Below, piece after piece: positions 29,158 to 37,850 of a DNA stretch of 64,000 bases; position 1 is the stretch's first letter, and each line of letters begins with the position of its first letter. The notes beneath the pieces were generated by a model. That model was not told where the DNA came from. It saw nothing but the letters and a program-made list of their open reading frames with translations, and did no database searches. The DNA is from Cladocopium goreaui (lineage: Eukaryota > Sar > Dinophyceae > Suessiales > Symbiodiniaceae). Both the position numbers and the translations under genes were made by a program. The stretch lies in the NCBI GenBank assembly GCA_947184155.2, contig CAMXCT020001716.1:62001-126000 (forward strand), written 5' to 3'.

Positions 29158-32100
29158 ATGGTTTCCAACGCCTGCCTCAGAATCATTATCCTTGCAATGT
29201 TTGCAGTTGTCACTCATCAGACATATGCCAATTACAGAGAACACAACCCATTTTGGGAAATGACATGCAAGGGCCTTTTTTCAGAGGCCAAATTTAATGC
29301 AAGCATGCCACACACGACAAGGGTTTCATCAGACCCAGGCTGTTCCATGCATGGTGTTAGGATTGGCGAGGCAGATCATCCCGGCCCAATGCGACTGGGA
29401 ACTTTCAACCCACACCAGATCCTTAACAAAGAAGAAGTGATTGTTGAATGGGGCCCGGGTATTTGGGCTGGTGCAGAGACTTCGCATACCATAGATGCAA
29501 TGAAGGTTTCCAAAGCACGTTTCAAAAAAGCAGGTTTCCATTCGTCATGGAGTTCCCCAGTTGCCAAACATACTGCAGATGCCGGTTTGTACAGAGGAAA
29601 GGCCTCAGGTACATGTGTGATTTCTCACCTTAAGCTTAAGCCTTACCCTGCAGTTCCCACAACCTTAGCTGAGCAGTCTTCCAGATTGTCCGAATGTTTG
29701 GTGGATGTTGGCAATGGTACCCACATGTATGTTGCTGCAATGTATGGTCCTACACATACCACAACCTTCTTTGATCCATGGGCGATTCTGTGTGGGATTT
29801 GCACGGAAGTGTTTGACCATGATCTGGCTTACAAAGGTCCTGCTGTGATCATGGGAGACTTCAACGTCGACATTGACAAGATTCCACGTTGGACTGCAAT
29901 GCAACGGGCTGGATGGATTGATGCTGCAGCTTTTGATGCTAACAGACGTGGTGTTTGCCCCAACCCAACTAGTAAAAACAAAGTTCGTAGATCATTCATC
30001 TTGCTTAATTCACGCCTTGCCCAAGCACTTGAATGGTGTGACACGATTGAGGAGTTTGAATTTGATTCACATCCATTGTTGGCTGCCGATTTGAACGTTG
30101 AAGCCATCACCAGACCGCTTTCTAAATGGTGGCTGCCTGCTTCTACTGACCCATACATGTTTGACCCTGCACTGATGGAAACCAGCGCAGAGAGATGCAT
30201 TATTGAACAAGGACCCAAGTTTGAGAATGCTTTACATCATGCTGATGGGGATGAAGCCATGCGCCAAATCAACATAGCCTTTGACCAGTGCCTGGCCTCT
30301 TCATGCGTTGACTCCATAGGCAATGAGGTGCGTCTTCCGAAGAAATGTTTTGGTAGGGGGTATAAAAGGGTTAAAAGATTGGTTGCGCCGTCTGCACCCA
30401 TTGTTCCACATGGCCGACAAGACCAGTTTAATCCCGACATTTGCCAGCCTTCCATGTGCATCCGCCTCATGATTAAGCAAGTCAGACGTTTGCAAAGCTT
30501 GGAATCACAACTCACGGCAGTTGAAAAGTATGGTAATCCACTTGCTGTTGCTGCATGTGCGACTTTGTGGACCGCAGTGTTAGATAGCAAAGGGTTTTCT
30601 CCTTCTTTCCAAGAGTTTGTGCTCACCAAGTTTGGCATTTTTGTACCCTCATGTTGCCCAGGGGTCGAATACTTGCGTTACTTGATTGCCATCACCAAAA
30701 ACCATGTGCAGGAAATTGTGAATGAAACTAACAAAGTCTTGCGCCATAAGCGTGAATGCAGGATGCTCCGTGACATCAAGAACGGAGGTGCCAATGCTTT
30801 CAGAGCGGTTCGTGATGCTGAGGTACCACCTTTGCATGCAATTGCTCATGAGGTTAAGGTGAAGGTGGTACCAGTTCGATGGCCGAAGCAGGGCCGTGAC
30901 ACTTTGAAAGTTGAAGGTGAATGTCATGACTTTGACTTCCAGTTTCCTGTGTACTTTCAGGAACAAGAGTGTTTTGTTACCCATCAACGTGGCCATTTCC
31001 TGACGCTGGATCGACATGTAAAGTGGCGTAACTGTGATGATTGGTTTCTCACACAAAAGCGCTTCACCTCTGATCCAGCTGGAATGCAGGAGTTGACTGG
31101 GCATGCATGGTCAACAATGTGGAGAAGGGATCCCCGTGAAGATAAAGAAGAGAATTGGGATGAGGTGTTGCGTCACTTGCAGGTGATTGATGCTTTTCCT
31201 ACACTCCAATATCAACCCCTCAATGTTGCTGAATGGAAGAGACATGCTGCAACAACTGCCCGCAAAAGCGCCAGAGGTGCATGTGCATACACCTCACGTG
31301 ACTTAGCCATTATGCCTGATTGCCTTGCCAGTTGGCTACTCCGTGTCCTGATGGCGATTGAACGTGGCCAGTTTAACTGGCCAAGATGTTTGATGATTGC
31401 GCGCGTTGTGATGCTGTGCAAAACTGCTGAACAGCCCACCAGTCCCCTGCAGACTAGGCCCATCACCATTGCGTCACGCATTTACCGTAATTGGGCCAAA
31501 TACCGATCAGCTCAGATCATACAACATGTCCAAACATTTCTCCCTCCGCAGATTGCTGGCACTGCTGCGGGGGTGAGTGCTGATTGTTTAGCTGCAAGGA
31601 TGTTGGTCGAAGTGGAGCAAGCTCTGTTGAACGACACACCACGCATGGGCATTACAGTCGACCTGGTGAAGTGTTTCAATCAGATACCACGTATCCCTAT
31701 CCTATGCGCTATGCAAAAACTGGGCATTCCTTGGCAATATACAACAGCACTGCACAGCATGTTTTTGCAACTTAGACGGGTTTTGGAGCTTTCTGGCGAG
31801 ATTGGTGATGAATGGGATTCAACAACAGGGGTCCCCGAAGGTTGTGCTATGTCATTAGTTGCCATGATGTCTCTTACGGTTTGGGCTACACAGCATATTT
31901 TGGTACAAGCTCAGTCTACTGATGTGTGTTGTTTGGCTTACGCAGACAACTGGGCAGTTATCACCAGTGCTCTTGAGCAACTTGACAAGGCAGTTTCAGC
32001 CTTAACAGACTTGGTGCGCTTGTTGAGGATGCGCATTGCACCAGACAAATCTTGGACATGGGCGACACACACCAAACAAAGAAGAGAACTGAAGGAGATT

Positions 32101-33057
32101 CACATTGACGGAACTACAGTCCCGATGAAACTGATGGGCACTGAATTGGGCTGTGATATGTCATATTGCAGAAAGGTCTCCAAAAAGGTCTCCCAAAAGC
32201 GTATTGGTAAAGCGGTGAGAGTTTTGAAAAGGGTTGGTAAGAGGGTCATGCCAACCAGCTTCAAGAATCGGATGGCCAAACAATTGGTAGCTGGCATAAC
32301 TGGATATGGTAGTGAATTGGTGTATCACACACCATCAGACTTGCGTACGTTGCGCACTGCAACATGCGCTGCCATGGGGAGATCCAGAGCAGGCAACAAT
32401 CCATATCTCACGACGCATGTAACCACAGGTTGCACCGACATTTCGTTGGCTTTGCTGAAACGGAAAATATTTTTCTGGAGAAGATACTTTAAAGTGTTTC
32501 CCGGGACTGAAGATTGGTTTCTGCAAACTTTGACAATTCAAAAGATGCGTGTTGGTGCCACTGCCTTCTTACGTAGGACGCTTGATGATCATGGTTGGAA
32601 ATGCCTTCCTCATGGTATCATTCAACATGAACGTGGTTGGAAGATCAATTGGGTCAAAGACAGCGAACATCATGTTGTGAAAGTTTTGGAGCTTTCATGG
32701 TCCGTACAGGTTTGCAAGCTGGTGCAGCATCGCTCTTCCTTTGATGCAGAATGCCTGGATGTAAAGGGTTTTGAGCAGGTTGTCAAAAAGTTGGACCATG
32801 AGAAAGTTGTCCATTCTATGAACCTTGCTGTCGGTAAACATATTACCAATGAGTCGCTGTCACACTATGCCAAGGGTGCCAAGTCTGCCAAGTGTCCCTT
32901 TTGCCCTGCCAAGGACAGTCGTTTGCACAGGGTTTGGTCTTGTCCTGGCACAGCTAAGCATAGGGATAAACATGCTGAGACCATGCGTTGGCTTCACGAA
33001 CAACTAGACGTTGTCGCTGTTTTTGGTTTTAAGTCCTTTGGACTTGACATGGGTTGA
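29158..33057 (+). CDS. LINE endonuclease-reverse transcriptase
   Basis: 1,299 codons. The N-terminus has a hydrophobic, signal-like segment (LRIIILAMFAVVTHQTYA). A motif GEADHPGP follows (residues 70-77), resembling the 2A-like NPGP box found near the start of some LINE proteins, but with His for Asn. The APE endonuclease shows AGAETS, MYGP, MGDFNVD (Asp233) and DSHPLL (about residue 303). RT shows RPITIASRIYRNWAKY, motif A TVDLVKCFNQIP, PEGCAMS and the active box AYADNWAV (Asp930-Asn931), so YADD is YADN. C-terminal CPFCPAKDSRLHRVWSC is a CCHC finger typical of LINEs. No stops. Confidence 0.93.
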   Translation: MVSNACLRIIILAMFAVVTHQTYANYREHNPFWEMTCKGLFSEAKFNASMPHTTRVSSDPGCSMHGVRIGEADHPGPMRLGTFNPHQILNKEEVIVEWGPGIWAGAETSHTIDAMKVSKARFKKAGFHSSWSSPVAKHTADAGLYRGKASGTCVISHLKLKPYPAVPTTLAEQSSRLSECLVDVGNGTHMYVAAMYGPTHTTTFFDPWAILCGICTEVFDHDLAYKGPAVIMGDFNVDIDKIPRWTAMQRAGWIDAAAFDANRRGVCPNPTSKNKVRRSFILLNSRLAQALEWCDTIEEFEFDSHPLLAADLNVEAITRPLSKWWLPASTDPYMFDPALMETSAERCIIEQGPKFENALHHADGDEAMRQINIAFDQCLASSCVDSIGNEVRLPKKCFGRGYKRVKRLVAPSAPIVPHGRQDQFNPDICQPSMCIRLMIKQVRRLQSLESQLTAVEKYGNPLAVAACATLWTAVLDSKGFSPSFQEFVLTKFGIFVPSCCPGVEYLRYLIAITKNHVQEIVNETNKVLRHKRECRMLRDIKNGGANAFRAVRDAEVPPLHAIAHEVKVKVVPVRWPKQGRDTLKVEGECHDFDFQFPVYFQEQECFVTHQRGHFLTLDRHVKWRNCDDWFLTQKRFTSDPAGMQELTGHAWSTMWRRDPREDKEENWDEVLRHLQVIDAFPTLQYQPLNVAEWKRHAATTARKSARGACAYTSRDLAIMPDCLASWLLRVLMAIERGQFNWPRCLMIARVVMLCKTAEQPTSPLQTRPITIASRIYRNWAKYRSAQIIQHVQTFLPPQIAGTAAGVSADCLAARMLVEVEQALLNDTPRMGITVDLVKCFNQIPRIPILCAMQKLGIPWQYTTALHSMFLQLRRVLELSGEIGDEWDSTTGVPEGCAMSLVAMMSLTVWATQHILVQAQSTDVCCLAYADNWAVITSALEQLDKAVSALTDLVRLLRMRIAPDKSWTWATHTKQRRELKEIHIDGTTVPMKLMGTELGCDMSYCRKVSKKVSQKRIGKAVRVLKRVGKRVMPTSFKNRMAKQLVAGITGYGSELVYHTPSDLRTLRTATCAAMGRSRAGNNPYLTTHVTTGCTDISLALLKRKIFFWRRYFKVFPGTEDWFLQTLTIQKMRVGATAFLRRTLDDHGWKCLPHGIIQHERGWKINWVKDSEHHVVKVLELSWSVQVCKLVQHRSSFDAECLDVKGFEQVVKKLDHEKVVHSMNLAVGKHITNESLSHYAKGAKSAKCPFCPAKDSRLHRVWSCPGTAKHRDKHAETMRWLHEQLDVVAVFGFKSFGLDMG

Positions 33058-33088
33058 TTGGAAGTTGGAACAGCAGTGCGGTATTCCT

Positions 33089-34321
33089 ATGATAAGATGT
33101 TTACATGAAGCCACGGAGTCTCATGTCACTGTTTTCACTGATGGCAGTGCAATTGGTCAGGGTCACCTCAGTTTTTGCGTTGCTGCCTCAGCATACATTC
33201 AATGCACTGCATGGAAGGTGATCAGAAGATGTGCGGAGCCGGTTCCAGGCAATGACCATTCGGCTTTTAGGGCAGAAGTTTGGGCTATTGTCATGGCCAT
33301 GCGAGACTTCCGCAGGATCCACATTTTCACTGATTGTTCGAGCGTTGTTGAAAACTTGTCAGCAATTCTGTCAGCTAGACTTGCCGGCACCAGACCCAAA
33401 TTTCATGACCATGAGGACCTTTGGCACATTGTGTGGGAACTTATGTCTGATCGTGATCATGATGACCTTATGGTTACTAAAGTGCGTGCCCACCAGAATA
33501 TTTCCAAAGTGCTTGATCCCATTGAAAAATGGAAAGCCACTATGAATGACCATGCTGACAAATTGGCCAAGAGTTGCATCCGAAAACACTGGAAGGACGA
33601 AATCCAGGACATTTTGGAATGTTTGCAGTTGCGCGCCAACGATGTATGCAGGCTTCATGACTTTCATGAAATGTGGAATCAGATGAATGAGGAAGCCATC
33701 CAAATCTCCAAAAAACAGTCACATGGTGATGCTTTGCCTAAACCTGCATTTCGTTTGTTGTTTGATGAGCAGCAAGCAGTTAGTATCCCCTGCGTGATTG
33801 CGGAAACAAAAATTGAATCATGTATCTACACTGAGTTGTTTGCCAGAAGGGTTGTTAACTATTTCCATAACTTGGAATGGGACTTCACCCAACCTAATGT
33901 GAGCACTCTGGAGTTGTACATTGACTTTGCGCTATGGTCAGGTACTGTCGCCCCTGCGTTGATTCATGCTGGCAGTAAAAAGACTGGAAAGCACAACCGT
34001 TCCTACCAGCTCCCTGATCAGTGCCCACTTGCTGATCTGGCGCAGTGCACCTTACGGCAGCAGAGTCGAGTTTGGTCCAAGATGCTTGCCTGGCTTAGAG
34101 AGAACTGGCATCAAGCCCCCGGCAAGCCACAATTGGGTTGCACCAGCTTAGCCAAGGTGGGCTACCACCAACAGCACTATGGAGTTCCTGGCACTCCCAG
34201 ATTTCGTTCTGGCTTGCGTGTGTTGCATGAATTAAGATCCTTTTTTGAGACATCCAAAGGTTACAGAACCAATATGGACCGTAGATGGAATGTGCAACAA
34301 GCCCCACTTGGAGGCGCATAA
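33089..34321 (+). CDS. LINE RNase H protein
   Basis: The frame is open from 33,011; the first ATG is 33,089. RNase HI motifs are complete: TVFTDGSA, SAFRAEVWAI, IFTDCSSV and MNDHADKLAK supply the Asp-Glu-Asp-Asp set. The C-terminal 250 residues are unassigned. The open frame overlaps the RT frame by 47 bp in +1, so it may be made by frameshifting, reinitiation, or have been split by an indel. Confidence 0.85.
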   Translation: MIRCLHEATESHVTVFTDGSAIGQGHLSFCVAASAYIQCTAWKVIRRCAEPVPGNDHSAFRAEVWAIVMAMRDFRRIHIFTDCSSVVENLSAILSARLAGTRPKFHDHEDLWHIVWELMSDRDHDDLMVTKVRAHQNISKVLDPIEKWKATMNDHADKLAKSCIRKHWKDEIQDILECLQLRANDVCRLHDFHEMWNQMNEEAIQISKKQSHGDALPKPAFRLLFDEQQAVSIPCVIAETKIESCIYTELFARRVVNYFHNLEWDFTQPNVSTLELYIDFALWSGTVAPALIHAGSKKTGKHNRSYQLPDQCPLADLAQCTLRQQSRVWSKMLAWLRENWHQAPGKPQLGCTSLAKVGYHQQHYGVPGTPRFRSGLRVLHELRSFFETSKGYRTNMDRRWNVQQAPLGGA

Positions 34322-34585
34322 TATTCCCATAATTAGTTTTTCATGGCATCCGTTGCAGAGGCAGACTCCCAGTCTGCACATTGGTAATTCATTGGACCGT
34401 CCAGTGGTCCCCCACCATGCAGCCACCGCTGCTTCAAGCATCCGTGCATCCGCATGTTTTTGTTCCGAATTTGTTTTGGCGACACAATTCGCTGGCAAGC
34501 ACGGTCTAAAGGTTCACGACTGTGACGCAGTAGCCGCACAGTTTTGAGGCCGAACAAAGGCACGCGACAAGAAGAGTCCAAAAGA
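34322..34585 (+). other. LINE 3' UTR with three hairpins
   Basis: Inverted repeats follow one another: GCAGACT-CCC-AGTCTGC (34,361-34,377), GGACC...GGTCC (34,394-34,410) and GCAGC-CACC-GCTGC (34,419-34,432). Stringent LINE reverse transcriptases recognise 3' stem-loops, so these are candidates. The element ends GTCCAAAAGA with no long poly(A). Confidence 0.6.
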
Positions 34586-34600
34586 CTCCATCCTACCCCA
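34586..34600. repeat. Target-site duplication of the LINE, right copy
   Basis: CTCCATCCTACCCCA, identical to 24,514-24,528. Confidence 0.75.
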
Positions 34601-35480
34601 AAAAACCCAGCGGCCCCAACATACCCAGCTCTGTCGACACCCCAAAATACGCAGCTTGGAGTTTTCAAATTTGACATCCCTGACAACATGGGACCACTAT
34701 AAAATGGAAAACTTTCTCCATCCTACCCCAAAATACCCAGTGGCCCCAAAATACCCATCTCTGTCGATACCACAAAACACCCAGTTTGGAGTCTTTTTGT
34801 CGACATCCCTTGGCTTCGGGACATGATAGCATGGGACCACTATAAAATAGACAACTTTCTCCATCCTATCCTGCCCGAAAGCACCCAGCTGCCCCAGAAT
34901 ACCTAGCTCTGTCGATACCACAAAACACCCAGTTTGGAGTCTTTTTGTCGACATCCCTTGGCTTCGGGACATGACAACATGAGACCGCTATAAAATTATT
35001 TTTCTCCATCCTACCCTAAAATACCCAGCTGCCCCAAAAATACCCAGCTCAGTCGACACAACAAAATACCCAGCTTGGAGTCTTTTTGTCGACATCCCTT
35101 GGCTTTTGGGACATGGGACAGCATGGGACCACTATAAAATGGATTTGTTTTTCTCCATCCTACCCTAAAATACCCAGCTGCCCCAAAAATACCCAGCTCT
35201 GTCAACACAACAAAATACCCAGCTTGGAGTCTTTTTGTCGACATCCCTTGGCTTTTGGGACATAGGACAGCATGGGACCACTATAAAATGGAAAACTATC
35301 TCCATCCCACCCAAAAAAATACCCAGCTGCCCCAAAATACCCAGCTCCGTCGATACCAGTCTTTTTGTCGACATCCCTTGGCTTTTGGGACATGGGACAG
35401 CATGGGACCAATGGAAAGCTACCAGAAAATAAGTCTTGGTCTTTGTGTCAGCATCCCTTGGCTTTGGGACGTCCCGGGCT
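34601..35480. repeat. About 140-bp minisatellite, right part
   Basis: About six units of the array that begins at 24,096, each with AAATACCCAGCT boxes, GTCGACATCCCTTGGCTT and CTATAAAATGG. Minus-strand frames such as 35,165-35,590 arise from the repeat and are not genes. Confidence 0.9.
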
Positions 35481-35499
35481 AAAGAAAAATGTGGTGTCT

Positions 35500-35940
35500 T
35501 TGGGGCGATGATGGTGGGAGGATGTGGGACCGCTGCGGCACTATAAAATGGAAACCCCCAACCCCCAGAAAATCCTACCAGGAAGGGCATGTAATCTCTA
35601 TAAAATCAGAGCACCCAACCCCTCAAGAAACCATTCATTTTTGGATGTTGTAAGATACAGGGGGTTGGGGGTTCCTATTCTATAGTAGAAAGTTGGCTAG
35701 TTCCTTCATTTTAAGGCTAGGCTCCAGGGTACGTTGGGGCCTCCCATTTTATAGTGATGGAGGGTTTTGCAGTAAATTTGTAGCTGTAAATATTTGTTTT
35801 TTCAAATAAATTTCTTATTTTATAGAGGTGCACCTGTTTTGTGACCTTGGGTGTTTCCATTTTATAGAGGTCCCACTCCGGGGGGGGATGGGTGCCCCCG
35901 TTTTAGTACTATAAAATGGGGGCACCCAACCCCCCCACTT
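35500..35940. repeat. Direct and inverted CTATAAAATGG / CACCCAACCCC modules
   Basis: CTATAAAAT modules followed by CACCCAACCCC or AACCCCCAACC occur at about 35,541, 35,599 and 35,909. Inverted forms (GGGGGTTGGGG...CTATAG, CATTTTATAG, TATTTTATAG) lie at about 35,665, 35,747, 35,817 and 35,862. The arrangement is a cluster of imperfect palindromes. Confidence 0.7.
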
Positions 35941-35956
35941 AATCTAGTAGGGGATG

Positions 35957-37396
35957 TTAAAAGTATATGGGTGAAAAGTATGTGCACGAAGAGTTTCTGG
36001 GTGAAAGTATATGGGTGAAAAATATGTGCAAGAAAAGTTTCTAGGTGAAGAGTCTCTGGGTGAAAAGTATATGGGTGACATGTATGTGCAAGAAGAGTTT
36101 CTGGGTGAAGAGTCTCTGGGTGAAAAGTATCTGGGTGAAAAGTATGTGCAAGAAGAGTCTCTGGGTGAAAAGTATATGAGGGTAAAAAGTATATGGGTGA
36201 AAAGTAAAATTGAGGCTCCGATGTGGGACCATTATATGTGCAAGAAGAGTTTCTGGATGAAGAGTCTCTAGGTGAAAAGTATATGGGTGAAAAGTTTGAG
36301 CAAGAAGAGTCTCTGGGTGAAGAGTCTCTGGGTGAAAAGTCTGTGCCAGAAGAGTTTCTGGGTGAAGAGTCTCTGGGTGAAAAGATGTGAACAGTATATT
36401 GGTGAAAAGTATGTGCAAGAAGAGTTTCTGGGTGAAGAGTCTCTGAGTGAAAAGTATATGGGTGAAAAGTAGGTGCAAGAAGAGTCTTTGGGTGAAAGTA
36501 TATGGGTGAAAAATATGTGCAAGAAAAGTTTCTAGGTGAAGAGTCTCTGGGTGAAAAGTATATTGGTGAAAAGTATGTGCAAGAAGAGTGCTCTGGGTGA
36601 AAAGTCTCTGGGTGAAAAGTATATGAAAAGTATGTGCAAGAAAGTGAAAAGTATATGGGTGAAAAGTATGTGCAAGAAGAGTTTCTGGGTGAAGAGTCTC
36701 TGGGTGAAAAGTATGTTGGTGAAAAGTATGTGCAAGAAGAGTTTCTGGGTGAAGAGTCTCTGGGTGAAAAGTATATGGTTGAAAAGTCTGTGCAAGAAGA
36801 GTTTCTGGGTGAAGAGTCTCTGGGTGAAAAGTATATGGGTGAAAAGTATGTGCAAGAAGAGTTTCTGGGTGAAGAGTCTCTGGGTGAAAAATATGTGCAG
36901 GAAGAGTTTCTGGGTGAAGAGTCTATGGGTGAAAAGTATATGGGTGAAATGTCTGCGCAAGAAGAGTTTCTGGGTGAAGAGTCTCTGGGTGAAAAGTATA
37001 TGGGTGAAAAGTATGTGCAAGAAGAGTTTCTGGGTGAAGAGTCTCTGGGTGAAAAGTATATGGATGAAACATATGTGCAAGAAGAGTTTCTGGGTGAAGA
37101 GTCTCTGGGTGAAAAGTATATGGGTGAAAAGTATGTGCAAGAAGAGTTTCTGGGTGAAGAGTCTCTGGGTGAAAAGTATGTGCAAGAAGAGTTTCTGGGT
37201 GAAGAGTCTCTGGGTGAAAAGTATATGGGCGAAAAGTATGTGCAAGAAAAAAAATTGGGTGAAGAGTCTCTTTGTGAAAAGTATATGGGTGAAAAGTCTG
37301 TGCAAGAAGAGTTTCTGGGTGAAAAATCTCTGGGTGAAAAGTATATGGGTGAAATGTATTGAAGAGTCTCTGAGTGAAAAGTATGGTGGAAAATAG
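35957..37396. repeat. 60-bp higher-order minisatellite built of four 15-bp subunits
   Basis: The unit is GAAGAGTTTCTGGGT, GAAGAGTCTCTGGGT, GAAAAGTATATGGGT, GAAAAGTATGTGCAA, with some subunit loss. Because 15 is a multiple of three and no subunit holds a stop in most frames, long open frames exist on both strands (for example a 529-codon minus frame over 35,862-37,451). I treat them as by-products. Confidence 0.9.
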
Positions 37397-37654
37397 GGGT
37401 AGATGGGATGCTGGCTTTCGTTCCCCCCTTCTCAGGTAGAGGGTTTGCCATCCTTGTCGCATTTGCTTTAGAACCCCTCTTTCGCCGTATTTTTTTATTG
37501 AGTCGTCAAGTTCCCTGAGTTCATTCGGGGTAGGGGCGTGGGTCTTCAGGGGCAAACAGATAGCACAGCATTGTGAGGCTGGTGCATGGCAAGAAGCCCT
37601 CGGGCTGCTGTTTACTATGCATCTCAGCTACGGAGTCATCTTGTTACAGCGGCA

Positions 37655-37722
37655 GCCATAGCATGCCATAGCATGCCATAGCATGCCATAGCATGCCATA
37701 GCATGCCATAGCATGCCATAGC
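37655..37722. repeat. 10-bp tandem repeat CATAGCATGC
   Basis: About seven perfect copies of CCATAGCATG; the unit contains the GCATGC palindrome. Confidence 0.9.
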
Positions 37723-37850
37723 TACTGAAGTGTGACACAAATTTTCCAAGACTTACATAGACCATCATAGACCAGAAAAAGTCAGCAAAAGGGCTTAGGC
37801 GGCTTAGACTGTCCATCAGAGCTCCGAGCAGCTCAGGTCATCGCAGACTT

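Larger units (their letters stand above)
24529..34585 (+). mobile_element. LINE with DNA methyltransferase cargo, apparently full length (10,057 bp)
   Basis: The insert is bounded by exact 15-bp duplications inside a minisatellite. It carries five large + frames: C5-methyltransferase (24,623-26,362), a ubiquitin-fold-like ORF (26,247-27,536), an ORF1-like RRM/coiled-coil protein (27,490-29,130), an APE-type endonuclease plus RT with a C-terminal zinc finger (29,158-33,057), and RNase H (from 33,011). The 5' UTR is only 94 bp. The 3' UTR carries three short hairpins and no poly(A). The long open frames indicate a young copy. Confidence 0.9.

Noticed and set aside
24200..35930. CTATAAAATGG motifs as functional TATA-box promoters
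   Set aside because: The motif is part of a repeat unit, no gene starts follow it, and dinoflagellate promoters are thought to lack canonical TATA boxes. Kept only as a repeat observation.
35957..37396. CRISPR-like regular repeat array
   Set aside because: There are no unique spacers: repeat units abut directly, and the genome is eukaryotic.
35862..37451. Long minus-strand ORF (529 codons) and plus-strand ORFs of 242-286 codons
   Set aside because: They lie in a 60-bp minisatellite whose period is a multiple of three, so several frames stay open by construction; no start context or family support.
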